Assembly: GCA_013816245.1 (NCBI GenBank)
Contig: JACDEU010000009.1
Coordinates: forward strand, 1 to 64,000
Reading direction: 5' to 3'
DNA from: Actinomycetota bacterium
GTDB lineage: Bacteria; Actinomycetota; Thermoleophilia; Gaiellales; Gaiellaceae
DNA length: 64,000 bases
A model generated the notes under the pieces. That model was not told where the DNA came from, searched no databases, and saw nothing but the letters and a program-made list of their open reading frames with translations. A program made the position numbers and the translations under genes. Below, in pieces: positions 42,415 through 50,758 of the stretch. Positions within the stretch are counted from its first letter, which is position 1, and each line of letters begins with the position of its first letter.

Positions 42415-43122
42415 TCAGAGGGCGCCGAGCCCGATGGCCTCAAGCACGCGATGCGTATAGATCTGCACGCGATAGAACTCGTCGAAGAAGAGCAGCAGGC
42501 CGAGTGCGACGAGAATCACTCCACCGACGAGTGAGAACAGGCGGTAGTGATCGCGCATCCAGCGGAAGAACGCCATGCCGCGCACGAAGAACACCGCGAC
42601 GAGCAGGAACGCCAGACCGAGCCCGGCCGAGTATGCGGCCAGCCAGGCGGAACCGCGCACCACTGTCGAGGAGTTGCTCGCGGCCGCGAACGCTTCGGCG
42701 AGGAACGGGCCGACGCACGGCGCGGCGCAGATCGCGAACGCGCCGCCGAGGAGCACTCGAGACCCACGCCGCCGCGCCCCGCGAATCAGCCCACCGGCAA
42801 CGAGATGGTCGGTCCACGGCAGCAGTCCCATGAAGGCAAGGCCCGCGACCACGAGGATGAAGCCGGCCAGCGCCTGCTTCGTCTGGTCGCTCACGACCTG
42901 TGCGATGAGGTTCGCCGCCGCACCGAGCGCAACGAAGACAATCGCGAAGCCGAGGATGAAGGGCAGGCTCGCGAGCGCGACGCGTCTGCCGACGCCCGGG
43001 TCGCCGAGCCTCTGCGCCTCGACGGCCGAGACAGCGGACAGGTATCCAGGAACCAACGGCAACACGCACGGAAACGCGATCGATGCGAAACCGAGCAGGA
43101 ACAGTCCGCCGGCTTTCTCCAT
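42415..43122 (-). CDS. ccdA: CcdA-type thiol-disulfide transmembrane reductant carrier
   Basis: The 235-residue protein has six hydrophobic segments and the two redox cysteines of the family, in SIAFPCVLPLVPGYLSA and ICAAPCVGPFLAEAF. CcdA passes electrons from cytoplasmic thioredoxin across the membrane to CcmG/TlpA-type proteins. It is the last gene of a six-gene minus-strand run; the upstream ccmH stop overlaps its ATG by one base. Assignment firm. Confidence 0.92.
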   Translation of the reverse strand: MEKAGGLFLLGFASIAFPCVLPLVPGYLSAVSAVEAQRLGDPGVGRRVALASLPFILGFAIVFVALGAAANLIAQVVSDQTKQALAGFILVVAGLAFMGLLPWTDHLVAGGLIRGARRRGSRVLLGGAFAICAAPCVGPFLAEAFAAASNSSTVVRGSAWLAAYSAGLGLAFLLVAVFFVRGMAFFRWMRDHYRLFSLVGGVILVALGLLLFFDEFYRVQIYTHRVLEAIGLGAL

Positions 43123-43568
43123 CAGTCGTCGAGGCGCCTGAGCTCGTCGTTGAGTCGTGCTTCGAGCGCGGGATCGAGGGGCGGCCCTGCAAGGAGCGGT
43201 TCACGACCGCGGGACCACCGCCACGCGCCCACACCGACGATCGCCGCCGCCGCGATGATTCCGGCGATCGGAAGCCACCAGGCGAGGAGGCCGAAGCCCT
43301 TGTGCTGTGGTGCGGCGAGGATGGCGCCTCCGTACTCTGCGACGAGGCGATCCTTGATCTGACTCTTCGTGTCGCCCGCCGCGATGCGCGAAGCGATCAC
43401 GCGCTTGATCTGTTGCGCTGCGGGCGAGCTCGACTGGTCGAGTGTCGTCCCGCACACGGGACACATGACTTCCCCTTCGAGCTCGTTCAACGTCGGGTGC
43501 GGTTCGCTCGCGTACGCAACCGGCGCCGCGAGCAGCGTCGCAACCAGGACAAGCACGAACGTTCTCAT
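43122..43568 (-). CDS. ccmH: CcmH/CycL-family cytochrome c maturation thiol protein
   Basis: The 148-residue protein has a signal peptide (1-21). The three-helix CcmH domain carries the redox motif GEVMCPVCGTTLDQS (canonical LRCxxC). IASRIAAGDTKSQIKDRLVAEYG, a membrane helix near 95-115 and a basic/acidic cytoplasmic tail follow. CcmH reduces apocytochrome c with TlpA/CcmG. Neighbours tlpA and ccdA make a thiol-reduction set, yet no ccmF/ccmE is seen in the window. Confidence 0.9.
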   Translation of the reverse strand: MRTFVLVLVATLLAAPVAYASEPHPTLNELEGEVMCPVCGTTLDQSSSPAAQQIKRVIASRIAAGDTKSQIKDRLVAEYGGAILAAPQHKGFGLLAWWLPIAGIIAAAAIVGVGAWRWSRGREPLLAGPPLDPALEARLNDELRRLDD

Positions 43569-44104
43569 GACGCTGCGATCTGCCGCAGATACCGGGGCAG
43601 ATCTTCCTCCACGACCAGCTCGCCGACCACCTTCCCACTACGCGCGACGAAGAAGATCCGCGGAATCGGCAGCCCGCCCCATTTCGTCAAGACGCCCCCG
43701 CTGCCGTCGTGCACGCTCGGATACGTGATCCCGTGCTTGCGCTGCCACCGGCGTGCGTCGCCGGAGAAATCCTTCGTGTCGACGCCGATGAACGCGACGC
43801 GGTCGCCGTAGTGCTTGCGCGCCGCCTCGAGGCGCTTCGACTCGTGAATGCACGGGACGCACCACGACGCCCAGAAATCGAGCACGATCGGCTTCTTGCC
43901 ACGCAGCGACGCGAGGTCGATGCGTCCGCGGCCGTCGAGCCGGCTCAAGTCGAATGCTGGCGCTGTTGGATGCTGCCCGTCCTTCAGCGCCTGCGACACG
44001 CCTTTGGTGTTGTCGTTCGCGACACGCCAGACGAGCAGGCCAAGCAATCCGACGACGAGCGCGACCGCCAGCCCCTGCGCTGCGAGCCGGGCCGATCGGC
44101 TCAT
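43565..44104 (-). CDS. TlpA/ResA/CcmG-type membrane-anchored thioredoxin
   Basis: The 179-residue protein has one N-terminal anchor helix (about 8-28) and a thioredoxin fold with active site FWASWCVPCIHE. The cis-proline region is GLPIPRIFFV. It would reduce the CcmH or apocytochrome disulfide, receiving electrons from CcdA. ATG 44104 overlaps the L,D-transpeptidase stop and its own stop overlaps ccmH (ATGA), so the chain is translationally coupled. Confidence 0.9.
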   Translation of the reverse strand: MSRSARLAAQGLAVALVVGLLGLLVWRVANDNTKGVSQALKDGQHPTAPAFDLSRLDGRGRIDLASLRGKKPIVLDFWASWCVPCIHESKRLEAARKHYGDRVAFIGVDTKDFSGDARRWQRKHGITYPSVHDGSGGVLTKWGGLPIPRIFFVARSGKVVGELVVEEDLPRYLRQIAAS

Positions 44105-45066
44105 CAGGCCGAGACGATGAAGACGGTCGTTCCGATCTCGACGTGGTTGAAGAGCCACTCGGCCTGCGGGATGTGCATGCGGATGCAGCCGTGAGACGCC
44201 GAGTAGCCGATCGAGGCGTCTGACGGGGTCCCGTGGATGCCCACTCCAGGTGCCGACAGTCCCATCCAACGAGTGCCGAGCGGATTGTCCGGCCCGGGCG
44301 GAACCGGCGTCTCTCCCTGCGCCCACGGAGAGTCCGGCGGGTACCACCACGGGTTCCTCCACTTGACGACGATCGAGAAGCGGCCGAGCGGCGTCGGGTA
44401 CTGCGACTGGCCCGTCGCGACGGCGAAGAACAGGCGATACCGCGAACCGTCATAGAGGAAGAGCTGGTTCGACTTGCGACGGATGACGATCACCGGGCCG
44501 AAGTTGCGACGCGTGACCTTCGGTTTGAGCGTCGTGTGCGTAAGCACGATGCCGGTTCGCACGCCACCCGTGAGAGCCGCTGCGATGTCGCGCACGGACT
44601 GGCGCTGGACGAGCTTGCGTCCAGCACGTTCCTTCGACAGCCACGGACGAAGGTGGCGAAGCGAGAGCTTCGAATCGACGGCGGGCCGGTCGTAGCGCTT
44701 GGCAAGCGTTGCGACGAATGCGAGCGGCGTTCCGGGCACGATGCTGACACCAAGCGCGATCGGCGTGTTCGGCTGAGCAGCCAGTGCACGCTCGATCGCC
44801 TTGTCGACGATCGGGGCCGCGCCGAGCACGTCCGGCGTGACCAGGACCCGCGTCGTTCCCAGTTGGAGCTCGAGGGGAGTGGCGAACGCCTGCTGCACGG
44901 CAGCCGCTGCGGCGTCGGGGGCGAGCCCGCCCACCTGCACTCCCCCGATCGTGACGCCGACCGGGATCGCCGCCATCGGTTCGTCGGCGGCGGGTAGCGC
45001 GGACGCCACGACACCGGCCACCAGCAGGCCGGCCACGATCGAGATCAGAAGTGAAAGACGCTTCAT
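44104..45066 (-). CDS. L,D-transpeptidase (YkuD) with N-terminal binding domain
   Basis: The 320-residue exported enzyme forms 3-3 cross-links in peptidoglycan or anchors proteins. A signal peptide/anchor (1-25) is followed by a PG-binding_4-like region (35-170). The YkuD catalytic domain has GVGIHGTPSDASIG and the nucleophile Cys in YSASHGCIRMHI. Substrate-side strands PVIVIRRKSNQLFLYDG and ATGQSQYPTPLGRF are present. All catalytic residues are intact. It is part of the overlapping six-gene run. Confidence 0.92.
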   Translation of the reverse strand: MKRLSLLISIVAGLLVAGVVASALPAADEPMAAIPVGVTIGGVQVGGLAPDAAAAAVQQAFATPLELQLGTTRVLVTPDVLGAAPIVDKAIERALAAQPNTPIALGVSIVPGTPLAFVATLAKRYDRPAVDSKLSLRHLRPWLSKERAGRKLVQRQSVRDIAAALTGGVRTGIVLTHTTLKPKVTRRNFGPVIVIRRKSNQLFLYDGSRYRLFFAVATGQSQYPTPLGRFSIVVKWRNPWWYPPDSPWAQGETPVPPGPDNPLGTRWMGLSAPGVGIHGTPSDASIGYSASHGCIRMHIPQAEWLFNHVEIGTTVFIVSA

Positions 45067-45848
45067 GCCTGGAACATCGTAAAGATCCGCGGATCGTTCG
45101 TGATGATTCCGTCGGCTCCGTCACGAACGAGCCGCTCGGCCAACCTCGGGTCGTCGACGGTCCAGACGTAGACCGCCGCGTCGAGCTCGTGAGCTCGGGC
45201 GATCGCTGCCTTGGAGGCGATCGAGTGATGGAGCGTCGCGGCGCCGGCGTGGGTGCGCGCCAGGAGCACGGGCAGGCGGCGGGGCAGCGAGGCACCGATC
45301 GACCCCAGGGCACCCCGCACGAGGGGAGCAAGCGGCCCTCGCTTCGAGATCCCGAACCGGTCGCGCGGGAGCGTGTAGGCGCGTGGCAGCTCGGGCTCCA
45401 GCTCGGCCATCCGCCTCAAGGAGCGGGCGTCGAAAGTGCTGACCCACGAGCGGTCGAGGACCTCGTGTTCGCGGAGCGCGGCGACGACCGCCGCCTCGAT
45501 GCCGCGGCGCTTCAGGTCGAGCTGGAGCCCGATCCCCGGGAGGCGTTCGGCGCAAAACGCAAGCGCCTCGTCGAGAGTCGGCAAGCCGGGCGCGACCTTC
45601 CTGAGGCCGGCGAGATCGCGCCGGCGTACGCGCCCACGAGCGGCGCCGTGGCTCACTTCGTGCAGGTCCCCGGAATGGGCGAGCACGAGCGTTCCGCCGA
45701 CGAGGTCGAGCACGTCGAACTCGAGCATGTCGCAGCCGAGCTCGACCGCGAGCTCGAGCGCCGGCAGCGTGTTCTCCGGCGCGAGCGCGGAAGCACCGCG
45801 ATGGCCGACGCGAGCAAATTGGCCAGGCGGCCGACGAAGCTGGATCAA
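45063..45848 (-). CDS. Glycerophosphodiester phosphodiesterase
   Basis: The 261-residue GDPD TIM barrel hydrolyses glycerophosphodiesters to glycerol-3-phosphate. Catalytic motifs are VGHRGASALAPENTLPA, MLEFDVLDL (family ExD is FDV here, with Glu before) and LVLAHSGDL. Later strands are GIGLQLDLKRRG and VYVWTVDDPRLAERLV, ending GADGIITNDP. ATG overlaps the phosphatase stop (45845-45848). Lipid or teichoic-type substrate unknown. Confidence 0.88.
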   Translation of the reverse strand: MIQLRRPPGQFARVGHRGASALAPENTLPALELAVELGCDMLEFDVLDLVGGTLVLAHSGDLHEVSHGAARGRVRRRDLAGLRKVAPGLPTLDEALAFCAERLPGIGLQLDLKRRGIEAAVVAALREHEVLDRSWVSTFDARSLRRMAELEPELPRAYTLPRDRFGISKRGPLAPLVRGALGSIGASLPRRLPVLLARTHAGAATLHHSIASKAAIARAHELDAAVYVWTVDDPRLAERLVRDGADGIITNDPRIFTMFQA

Positions 45849-48580
45849 GTGCGTTTCACGACGACGACGGCGCAGTCGTCGGCGAGCTGGCCACGTGCGA
45901 ATGCGCGGCAGTCGTCGAGCACTGCCTGCGCGAGCTCGCCGGCGGGCAGATCGCGGCGCTCGGTGAGCACGCGATCGAGACGTTCTGCGCCGTACAGCTC
46001 TCCGTCACGACGCGCTTCGATCACGCCGTCGGTGTAGAGGACGACCGTGCTCCCGTGCTCCAACGACGCGTGTACTTCCTCGTACTTCTGATTCGGCTCG
46101 ATGCCGAGGACGAGCCCTCGCGCCTCGAGGCCAGTGACAGTTCCGTCGGCCCCGATGATCCGCGGCGGTGGATGGCCGGCCCCGGCTGCCGACACCTCGC
46201 CTTTTGTCCCGTCGATGAGGAGATAGACAAGCGTGATGAACTTCCCGGGAGCGATCTCACCGACGATGACCTCGTTCGCGGACTGCAGAAAGTCGGCCGG
46301 CTCGGGATGCTCGCGCGCCAGCGAGCGGAACGTGAACTTCGCCATCGCCATGTCGGCGGCGGCCTCGATCCCGTGTCCCGTCACGTCACCAAGCGCAACC
46401 GCGAGTCGGCCGTCGCCGAGCTCCATGAAGTCGTAGACGTCGCCTCCCACCTCGACGTGCGCCGACGATTCGTACGCATCGCCGAGCTCGAGCCCTTGCA
46501 ACTCCGGAACCGAGCGCGGCAGGAGCGAGCGCTGCATCATGTCCGAGAACTGCTTCTGCTGTTGGTACAGACGTGCGTTGTCGATCGCGAGGGCCGCCTG
46601 CCCCGCGATCGCGGTGGCCTGATCGATCGTGTCCTGCGTCACGGGCGAGCCGGGTTGCATCGAGAGAATCGTCAGCGACGCCAAAACTTCCGCGGGAGTC
46701 GCGATCGGAAGCACCGCGGCGGTCCAGCCGCGCTCGAGAAATGGGATGAGAGCGGTCGCCGGCGGCCCGATCTCCGTCACCGACTCCACCGTGACTGCAA
46801 ACGCCTCACGCAGGCGGAACAGACGCTGGATCGGCGAGGCGGCGAAACGCTGTGGGCGGTAAAGGATGGAGTGCGCGGCCTCGCCGACACGAGGCTCCGA
46901 GACCTTCATCGCCCGCGGCAGGAGATACTCGCGGCGCTCATCCGGCATGCGAATGAGCGCAACGTCGACTCCGAGGATCTCCACGATCGTGTCGGCCACT
47001 GCCTCGAGGGTCGCTTCGAGCGAGAGGCTCTGCGCGAACGAACGTGAGATCTCGTAGAGGGCGCGCACTTGCTTGGAAGCCGCGCGCTCAGCGTCGAGGG
47101 CGCGCTCTCGCTCCCCCCCGAGCTGCTTGGCGCGCTCGTGCAACTGGGCGTTCTGCACTGCAACGGCGAGTTGCGCGGCGAGCGCGGCCAACAGTGCGGA
47201 TTCGTTCTCCGTGAGGACGCGGCCGGAGGATGGAAACACGCCGAGCAGCCCGATGACCTCGTCCCGCGCGAGCAGAGGCACGGCAATCGCGGCCTCGATG
47301 CCCGCTTCGGCCGCCGCGTCGGCGACGCCGGTGAGACGTGGATCGGCGTAGACGTCGTCGACGACGAGCATCCCGCGCGAGCGAAACGGGCCGAGGGTGA
47401 GCTCGAGTAGGCGATCGGCGAGCCGCAGGTGCGGGCCGGCGAGCCCGAGACCCGCTGCCGCATACAGGCGACCCTCTTCGCGCAGGTAGACGGCAAGCCG
47501 GTCGGCTTCGAGCAGCTCGCCGACGCGGGCGACGGCCGTCTCGAGTGTGTGGGCGAGCGACAGTTGCGAGATCGCCTGGCCGACGACTCCGAGCAGCGCG
47601 CGGGTGCGACCGAGCTCGAGCTCGACGGAGCGCGCGTGCATGCTCGCCCGAAGGGCGTGAGCGGCGCGGACGCCGAACGTGGCCAGCGTCGCCAGATCGA
47701 CATCGCTCGACTCGGTGTCCTCGGCAAACAGGAGCTGCAGCGCTCCGAGCGGAGGCTGCCCCAGTTGCAAGGTCGCCGAGAGCGTTACCAGGCCCGGCAG
47801 CCCGGCGACGCTCTCGACACTCACCGCGTGGCGGCCGACGAGCGCGCGGTCCGCGGCCGACCTCGCATCGACGAGGGGCTCTTGGGTCACAGCGGCGCCG
47901 ACCGAAACGACGAGCTCAAGCTCGTCCTCCGGGCCACGACGCCACAGCAATCCGGCTAACGCCCTGGTCGCGTTCGTCGCGAGTCGCGTGACCTGCTCGG
48001 CCGTCCGGAGCTCGTCTCCGCCTGCGGCGAGAGCCTCGCCGGCGACACCGAGCACCGCTTCCGAGTCGGCCTCGCCGACCGCCCCCGCGAAGGCGCGAAT
48101 CACGAGACCGGCCTGTCCGGCGGCGAGCCGCGCAAGTCGGAGCTCGGACTCGTTGAACGGGGTTTCTGCGCGCATCAGCTCGACGCTTCCCTGCACGCGG
48201 CCGTCGACATGGACAGGAATCAGGACCGCCGCCCCTGCATGCACGCGCTCAGCTGCCTGCCTCGCGCCGTCGGGGAGGCGCTCGGCCTCCGATTCTTCGA
48301 GCGCGGGCATATCCTCGATCGGCAGCCGGGAGCCTTCGAGCTCGGCGGCCACCGCCGCCGAGCTCGTCACGACGGCGCAGGTGACGAGCGCGCGGCGCGC
48401 TTCGTCCGCGACGCGAACGATCACGATCTCGGCGCCGGTCGCACGGCCTGCCGCCTCGGCGAGGATCTGCATCGCGTCGGAGAGCGTCCGGGCAGTTCCG
48501 AGCGCCAGCCCCGCCTGCGCAAGGGCGTCGAGCCCACCCTCGGTGAGCTCGGCCCCCCGGTTTTCTGGACGTACAGCCAT
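45845..48580 (-). CDS. Multi-GAF SpoIIE/PP2C serine phosphatase
   Basis: The 911-residue protein has several GAF-type sensory modules (about 20-190, 200-345, 375-530 and 550-695), a linking helix (LYQQQKQFSDMMQRSLLP) and the C-terminal PP2C-SIG (RsbU/SpoIIE) domain. The metal residues of that domain are in VGGDVYDFMELGDGR, ALGDVTGHGIEAA and LYTDGVIEAR, ending QLADDCAVVVV. Such proteins dephosphorylate anti-sigma-factor antagonists in response to light, redox or small ligands. ATG 48580 is chosen; sequence upstream is antisense to the next gene. It heads the six-gene overlapping run. Confidence 0.92.
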   Translation of the reverse strand: MAVRPENRGAELTEGGLDALAQAGLALGTARTLSDAMQILAEAAGRATGAEIVIVRVADEARRALVTCAVVTSSAAVAAELEGSRLPIEDMPALEESEAERLPDGARQAAERVHAGAAVLIPVHVDGRVQGSVELMRAETPFNESELRLARLAAGQAGLVIRAFAGAVGEADSEAVLGVAGEALAAGGDELRTAEQVTRLATNATRALAGLLWRRGPEDELELVVSVGAAVTQEPLVDARSAADRALVGRHAVSVESVAGLPGLVTLSATLQLGQPPLGALQLLFAEDTESSDVDLATLATFGVRAAHALRASMHARSVELELGRTRALLGVVGQAISQLSLAHTLETAVARVGELLEADRLAVYLREEGRLYAAAGLGLAGPHLRLADRLLELTLGPFRSRGMLVVDDVYADPRLTGVADAAAEAGIEAAIAVPLLARDEVIGLLGVFPSSGRVLTENESALLAALAAQLAVAVQNAQLHERAKQLGGERERALDAERAASKQVRALYEISRSFAQSLSLEATLEAVADTIVEILGVDVALIRMPDERREYLLPRAMKVSEPRVGEAAHSILYRPQRFAASPIQRLFRLREAFAVTVESVTEIGPPATALIPFLERGWTAAVLPIATPAEVLASLTILSMQPGSPVTQDTIDQATAIAGQAALAIDNARLYQQQKQFSDMMQRSLLPRSVPELQGLELGDAYESSAHVEVGGDVYDFMELGDGRLAVALGDVTGHGIEAAADMAMAKFTFRSLAREHPEPADFLQSANEVIVGEIAPGKFITLVYLLIDGTKGEVSAAGAGHPPPRIIGADGTVTGLEARGLVLGIEPNQKYEEVHASLEHGSTVVLYTDGVIEARRDGELYGAERLDRVLTERRDLPAGELAQAVLDDCRAFARGQLADDCAVVVVKRT

Positions 48581-48624
48581 CCCGACCCGACCCCAAGTAT
48601 CCCGAAAGCCCCGGGGGAGGCCAC

Positions 48625-48630
48625 TAGACT
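48625..48630 (+). promoter_or_regulatory. Putative -10 box, leaderless start at 48638
   Basis: TAGACT ends 7 bases before ATG 48638. The nearby GGGAGG is 19 bases from the start, too far for ribosome binding. Confidence 0.4.
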
Positions 48631-48637
48631 TCACCGG

Positions 48638-48874
48638 ATGGCCCAGCCAGCCCACCGTGTGGCGACGTCCCAGGACGAGCCTCCGGTCGACCCCGAGGCG
48701 ATCGACCGGGCGTACCACTACCACCGCGCACGGAGAAACGCCCGGGTCAGGCGCAGCCGTGAGAAGTCACGCGCCAAGCTGCGCTTCATTGCGACGTTCG
48801 CGATCCTCGTGGGGCTTGCGCTCTTTCTGATGCTGACCATCTGGCACGAGATCCAGAAGGTATTCGGGCTGTAG
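48638..48874 (+). CDS. Small single-pass membrane protein
   Basis: The 78-residue protein has an acidic start and a strongly basic middle (RARRNARVRRSREKSRAKLR). A single hydrophobic helix at about 50-70 (FIATFAILVGLALFLMLTIW) ends KVFGL. The charge pattern predicts a cytoplasmic N-terminus. It is divergent from the phosphatase gene, with 57 bases between starts. No family recognised. Confidence 0.65.
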   Translation: MAQPAHRVATSQDEPPVDPEAIDRAYHYHRARRNARVRRSREKSRAKLRFIATFAILVGLALFLMLTIWHEIQKVFGL

Positions 48875-49084
48875 TTACCGCAGGGGGGAGCGGGAGAACG
48901 GGCTCCAGGCCGATTGCTCCCACGAGGTGCCACCACACATCGGGCAGAGCGGGAGTGCGCGGACAATCGTGACGCCGTATCCGCACTCGGAACAGTGGTA
49001 CTCGCCCTTGACGGGCTGGCCCGTCGGAAAGAACTCGACGAATTCGTCGGGTGCCACCTGCGAGGTACTCGAGTCCCTCATCAT
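48875..49084 (-). CDS. Zinc-ribbon protein (rubredoxin/FmdB-like)
   Basis: The 69-residue protein is built around YHCSECGYGVTIVRALPLCP and CGG, a two-CxxC zinc ribbon. An N-terminal flexible segment carries EFFPTGQPVKGE, and the tail is Trp/Ser/Arg-rich. AAGGGGG lies upstream of the two adjacent ATGs. Such small ribbons bind zinc or iron; the role is unknown. Confidence 0.7.
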   Translation of the reverse strand: MMRDSSTSQVAPDEFVEFFPTGQPVKGEYHCSECGYGVTIVRALPLCPMCGGTSWEQSAWSPFSRSPLR

Positions 49085-49150
49085 CCGGACCCCCTTAGAG
49101 TACTCCCCTCGGCCTGACCCTCATGCCGATCCGGTTCCCCGCTGATCCCC

Positions 49151-49639
49151 GTGCAAACTCCCGAGCCCTATCCGCCGCCAGCGCCCGAAGAGGAGGACTG
49201 GCTGGCGCCTCAGCCCCGGCCGGCCCGCGGCTTCGAGGATCTCTCCCGCCTCGGACACACGCTTACCTGGGCTTCGGGGCTCGTTCTCGCCATCTCCGCG
49301 TTCACGGACTGGTACGTCGGCTCGGGGGCGGGCCCGACGACGAGCGTCATCGGATGGCATACCGGGGCCCTGGGAAAGCTCGTGTTCTTCATTGGCATTG
49401 CCGTCCTCGCCCTCGTGGCACTCAGGGAAGCGGGCATCGAGCTTCCCGCCACTGTCCCCGAAAGCCTTGTCGTGATCGCGCTCGGAGCACTCTCGACCGT
49501 CTTCGTGCTCATCCGCCTACTGAGCATCCCCGACGAGTTCTTCGGCTGGCGAGGCCGGGGAATCGGGATCTTCATCGCGCTCATCGCTTCACTTGTCGTA
49601 ACCGCAGCCGGCCTTCTCCGAGCCGGCGACGAGCTCTAG
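49151..49639 (+). CDS. Membrane protein, four hydrophobic helices
   Basis: The 162-residue protein has a proline-rich cytoplasmic N-terminus (PEPYPPPAPEEEDW) and about four membrane helices: LTWASGLVLAISAFTDWYVG, KLVFFIGIAVLALVAL, SLVVIALGALSTVFVLIRL and IGIFIALIASLVVTAAGLL. The DWYVG and pro-rich lead-in recall actinobacterial small membrane proteins of unknown role. GTG 49151 is the start. Not assigned to a family. Confidence 0.7.
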   Translation: MQTPEPYPPPAPEEEDWLAPQPRPARGFEDLSRLGHTLTWASGLVLAISAFTDWYVGSGAGPTTSVIGWHTGALGKLVFFIGIAVLALVALREAGIELPATVPESLVVIALGALSTVFVLIRLLSIPDEFFGWRGRGIGIFIALIASLVVTAAGLLRAGDEL

Positions 49640-49646
49640 CTCCGCT

Positions 49647-49673
49647 CCGATCGAAAGCTGCGCTTTCGATCGG
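49647..49673. repeat. 12-bp hairpin after a stop codon
   Basis: CCGATCGAAAGC pairs with GCTTTCGATCGG around a TGC loop, 8 bases after the membrane-protein stop. It has the same design (12 bp, 3-base loop, CGAAAG/CTTTCG arm) as the hairpin after cysO. No T-run follows. Confidence 0.55.
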
Positions 49674-49699
49674 TGATAGGTGCACCGCTTCGCGGGAAC

Positions 49700-49722
49700 G
49701 TGCGCGGGCAAAGCCCGCGCAC
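49700..49722. repeat. 10-bp hairpin with GCGGGC-AAA-GCCCGC core
   Basis: GTGCGCGGGC and GCCCGCGCAC surround an AAA loop. The 14-base core is identical to that at 35767-35780. The rest of 49640-49857 contains more GC-rich partial palindromes and no gene that I can support. Confidence 0.55.
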
Positions 49723-49857
49723 TCTTATTGGTGGTCTCGTTGGGGCGACAGTCCCCTTCACGTGCGGGCACGGCCGCTCCGCAGCCGCGGCCGCATCAGT
49801 TCGCCTCGGATAAGCCCGGCTCCGCCTGGTCTTGGCCTCCGGCCCTGGTGTTAGAGA

Positions 49858-50442
49858 TCAGGCCGGGACGATTTGCTTCGTTTGATCGATCAGCGCGCGC
49901 AGGTCGAACGGCTTCCCGACGAAGCCCTGGGCTCCGCGCTGCGCTGCCTCGCTCCCCGCGTCTAGCTGGCCGCTGAACATGACGACCGGAATCGAGCCGA
50001 CGCCGTGCCGCTCCTGCACACGACGCAGCATCTCCCAGCCGTCGACCTGCGGCATCATCACGTCGAGCAGGATCAGGTCCGGTGCCTCGTCTTTCAAAGC
50101 AGCCAGCCCGTCTTCCGCATTCGAGGCCTCCCGCACGGCGTAGCCCTCCATCTCGAGGTTGACGCGCACCACCTCGCGCACCTGCGGGTCATCGTCCACG
50201 AGCAGAACGAGCGGGCCACGTGCGGGCTTGCCCGGTCCGCTTCGCTCGAGGAAGGCCTCGAGGTCGTTGCGCTTGTAGCGGCGATGGCCGCCGGGGGTAT
50301 AGAAGGCCGGGACCCGACCCACGTCGGACCACTTGCGGATCGTGCTCTGGGCGACGCCGAGGAATTTCGCCGCCTGTCCGAGGGTCATCCAGTCGTTCTC
50401 ACCGGCAGCCGTCCGGCGCGATCCGGGGTCACGAGTGGCCAC
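49858..50442 (-). CDS. Orphan regulator: MerR/excisionase-type HTH fused to a receiver domain
   Basis: In this 194-residue fusion, residues 18-68 are a MerR/excisionase HTH (MTLGQAAKFLGVAQSTIRKW, then YTPGGHRRYKRNDLEAFL). Residues 78-190 are a receiver: VLLVDDDPQVRE, phospho-acceptor Asp127 in LILLDVMMPQVDG, VVMFSGQLD and GKPFD. The DNA-binding-first order is opposite to ordinary response regulators. No kinase gene adjoins it. GTG 50442 has TAGATT 6 bases before it, suggesting a leaderless mRNA. Target unknown. Confidence 0.85.
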   Translation of the reverse strand: MATRDPGSRRTAAGENDWMTLGQAAKFLGVAQSTIRKWSDVGRVPAFYTPGGHRRYKRNDLEAFLERSGPGKPARGPLVLLVDDDPQVREVVRVNLEMEGYAVREASNAEDGLAALKDEAPDLILLDVMMPQVDGWEMLRRVQERHGVGSIPVVMFSGQLDAGSEAAQRGAQGFVGKPFDLRALIDQTKQIVPA

Positions 50443-50448
50443 ACCGCG

Positions 50449-50454
50449 AATCTA
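50449..50454 (-). promoter_or_regulatory. Putative -10 box, leaderless HTH-receiver gene
   Basis: TAGATT (minus strand) ends 6 bases before GTG 50442. A short dyad, CCAA-ATA-TTGG (50456-50466), lies directly upstream and could be an operator. Confidence 0.35.
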
Positions 50455-50530
50455 CCCAAATATTGGCTTTCTTTACACCTGAGGGAGCGCGCGCCTCGAA
50501 ACCTGCCGAGATCTGCCCTCTGGCCTCAGT

Positions 50531-50758
50531 TCAGGGAGTAATGGTCGAGCCTGGGTTCCCTGCCGTCGGGACGTGGAGCGTCCGGTCCGAGGTGACCGTG
50601 CGGCCGGGATTCGGATTGTCTTGAATCGCCTGGCCGAGGGCGACGCCGAGCGAGAACACAAGCACGACGAGCAGGATCCGGACGCTCCACCGGATCAACT
50701 CCTGGCGGCGCTGCTGGCGTCGTCGCTCGCCCCGCTCGACCGGTGTCAACGCGCTCAC
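50531..50758 (-). CDS. Small membrane-anchored protein
   Basis: The 75-residue protein has a basic start (VERGERRRQQRRQE), one membrane helix (about 22-44, WSVRILLVVLVFSLGVALG) and an external polar tail. GTG 50758 overlaps the upstream stop by GTGA, so it is coupled to the next gene upstream. Family unknown. Confidence 0.6.
   Translation of the reverse strand: MSALTPVERGERRRQQRRQELIRWSVRILLVVLVFSLGVALGQAIQDNPNPGRTVTSDRTLHVPTAGNPGSTITP

Noticed and set aside
49640-49857. Possible small RNA or gene in the palindrome-rich gap
   Set aside because: No promoter-terminator pair or coding-like frame; only hairpins and GC-rich partial repeats could be supported.
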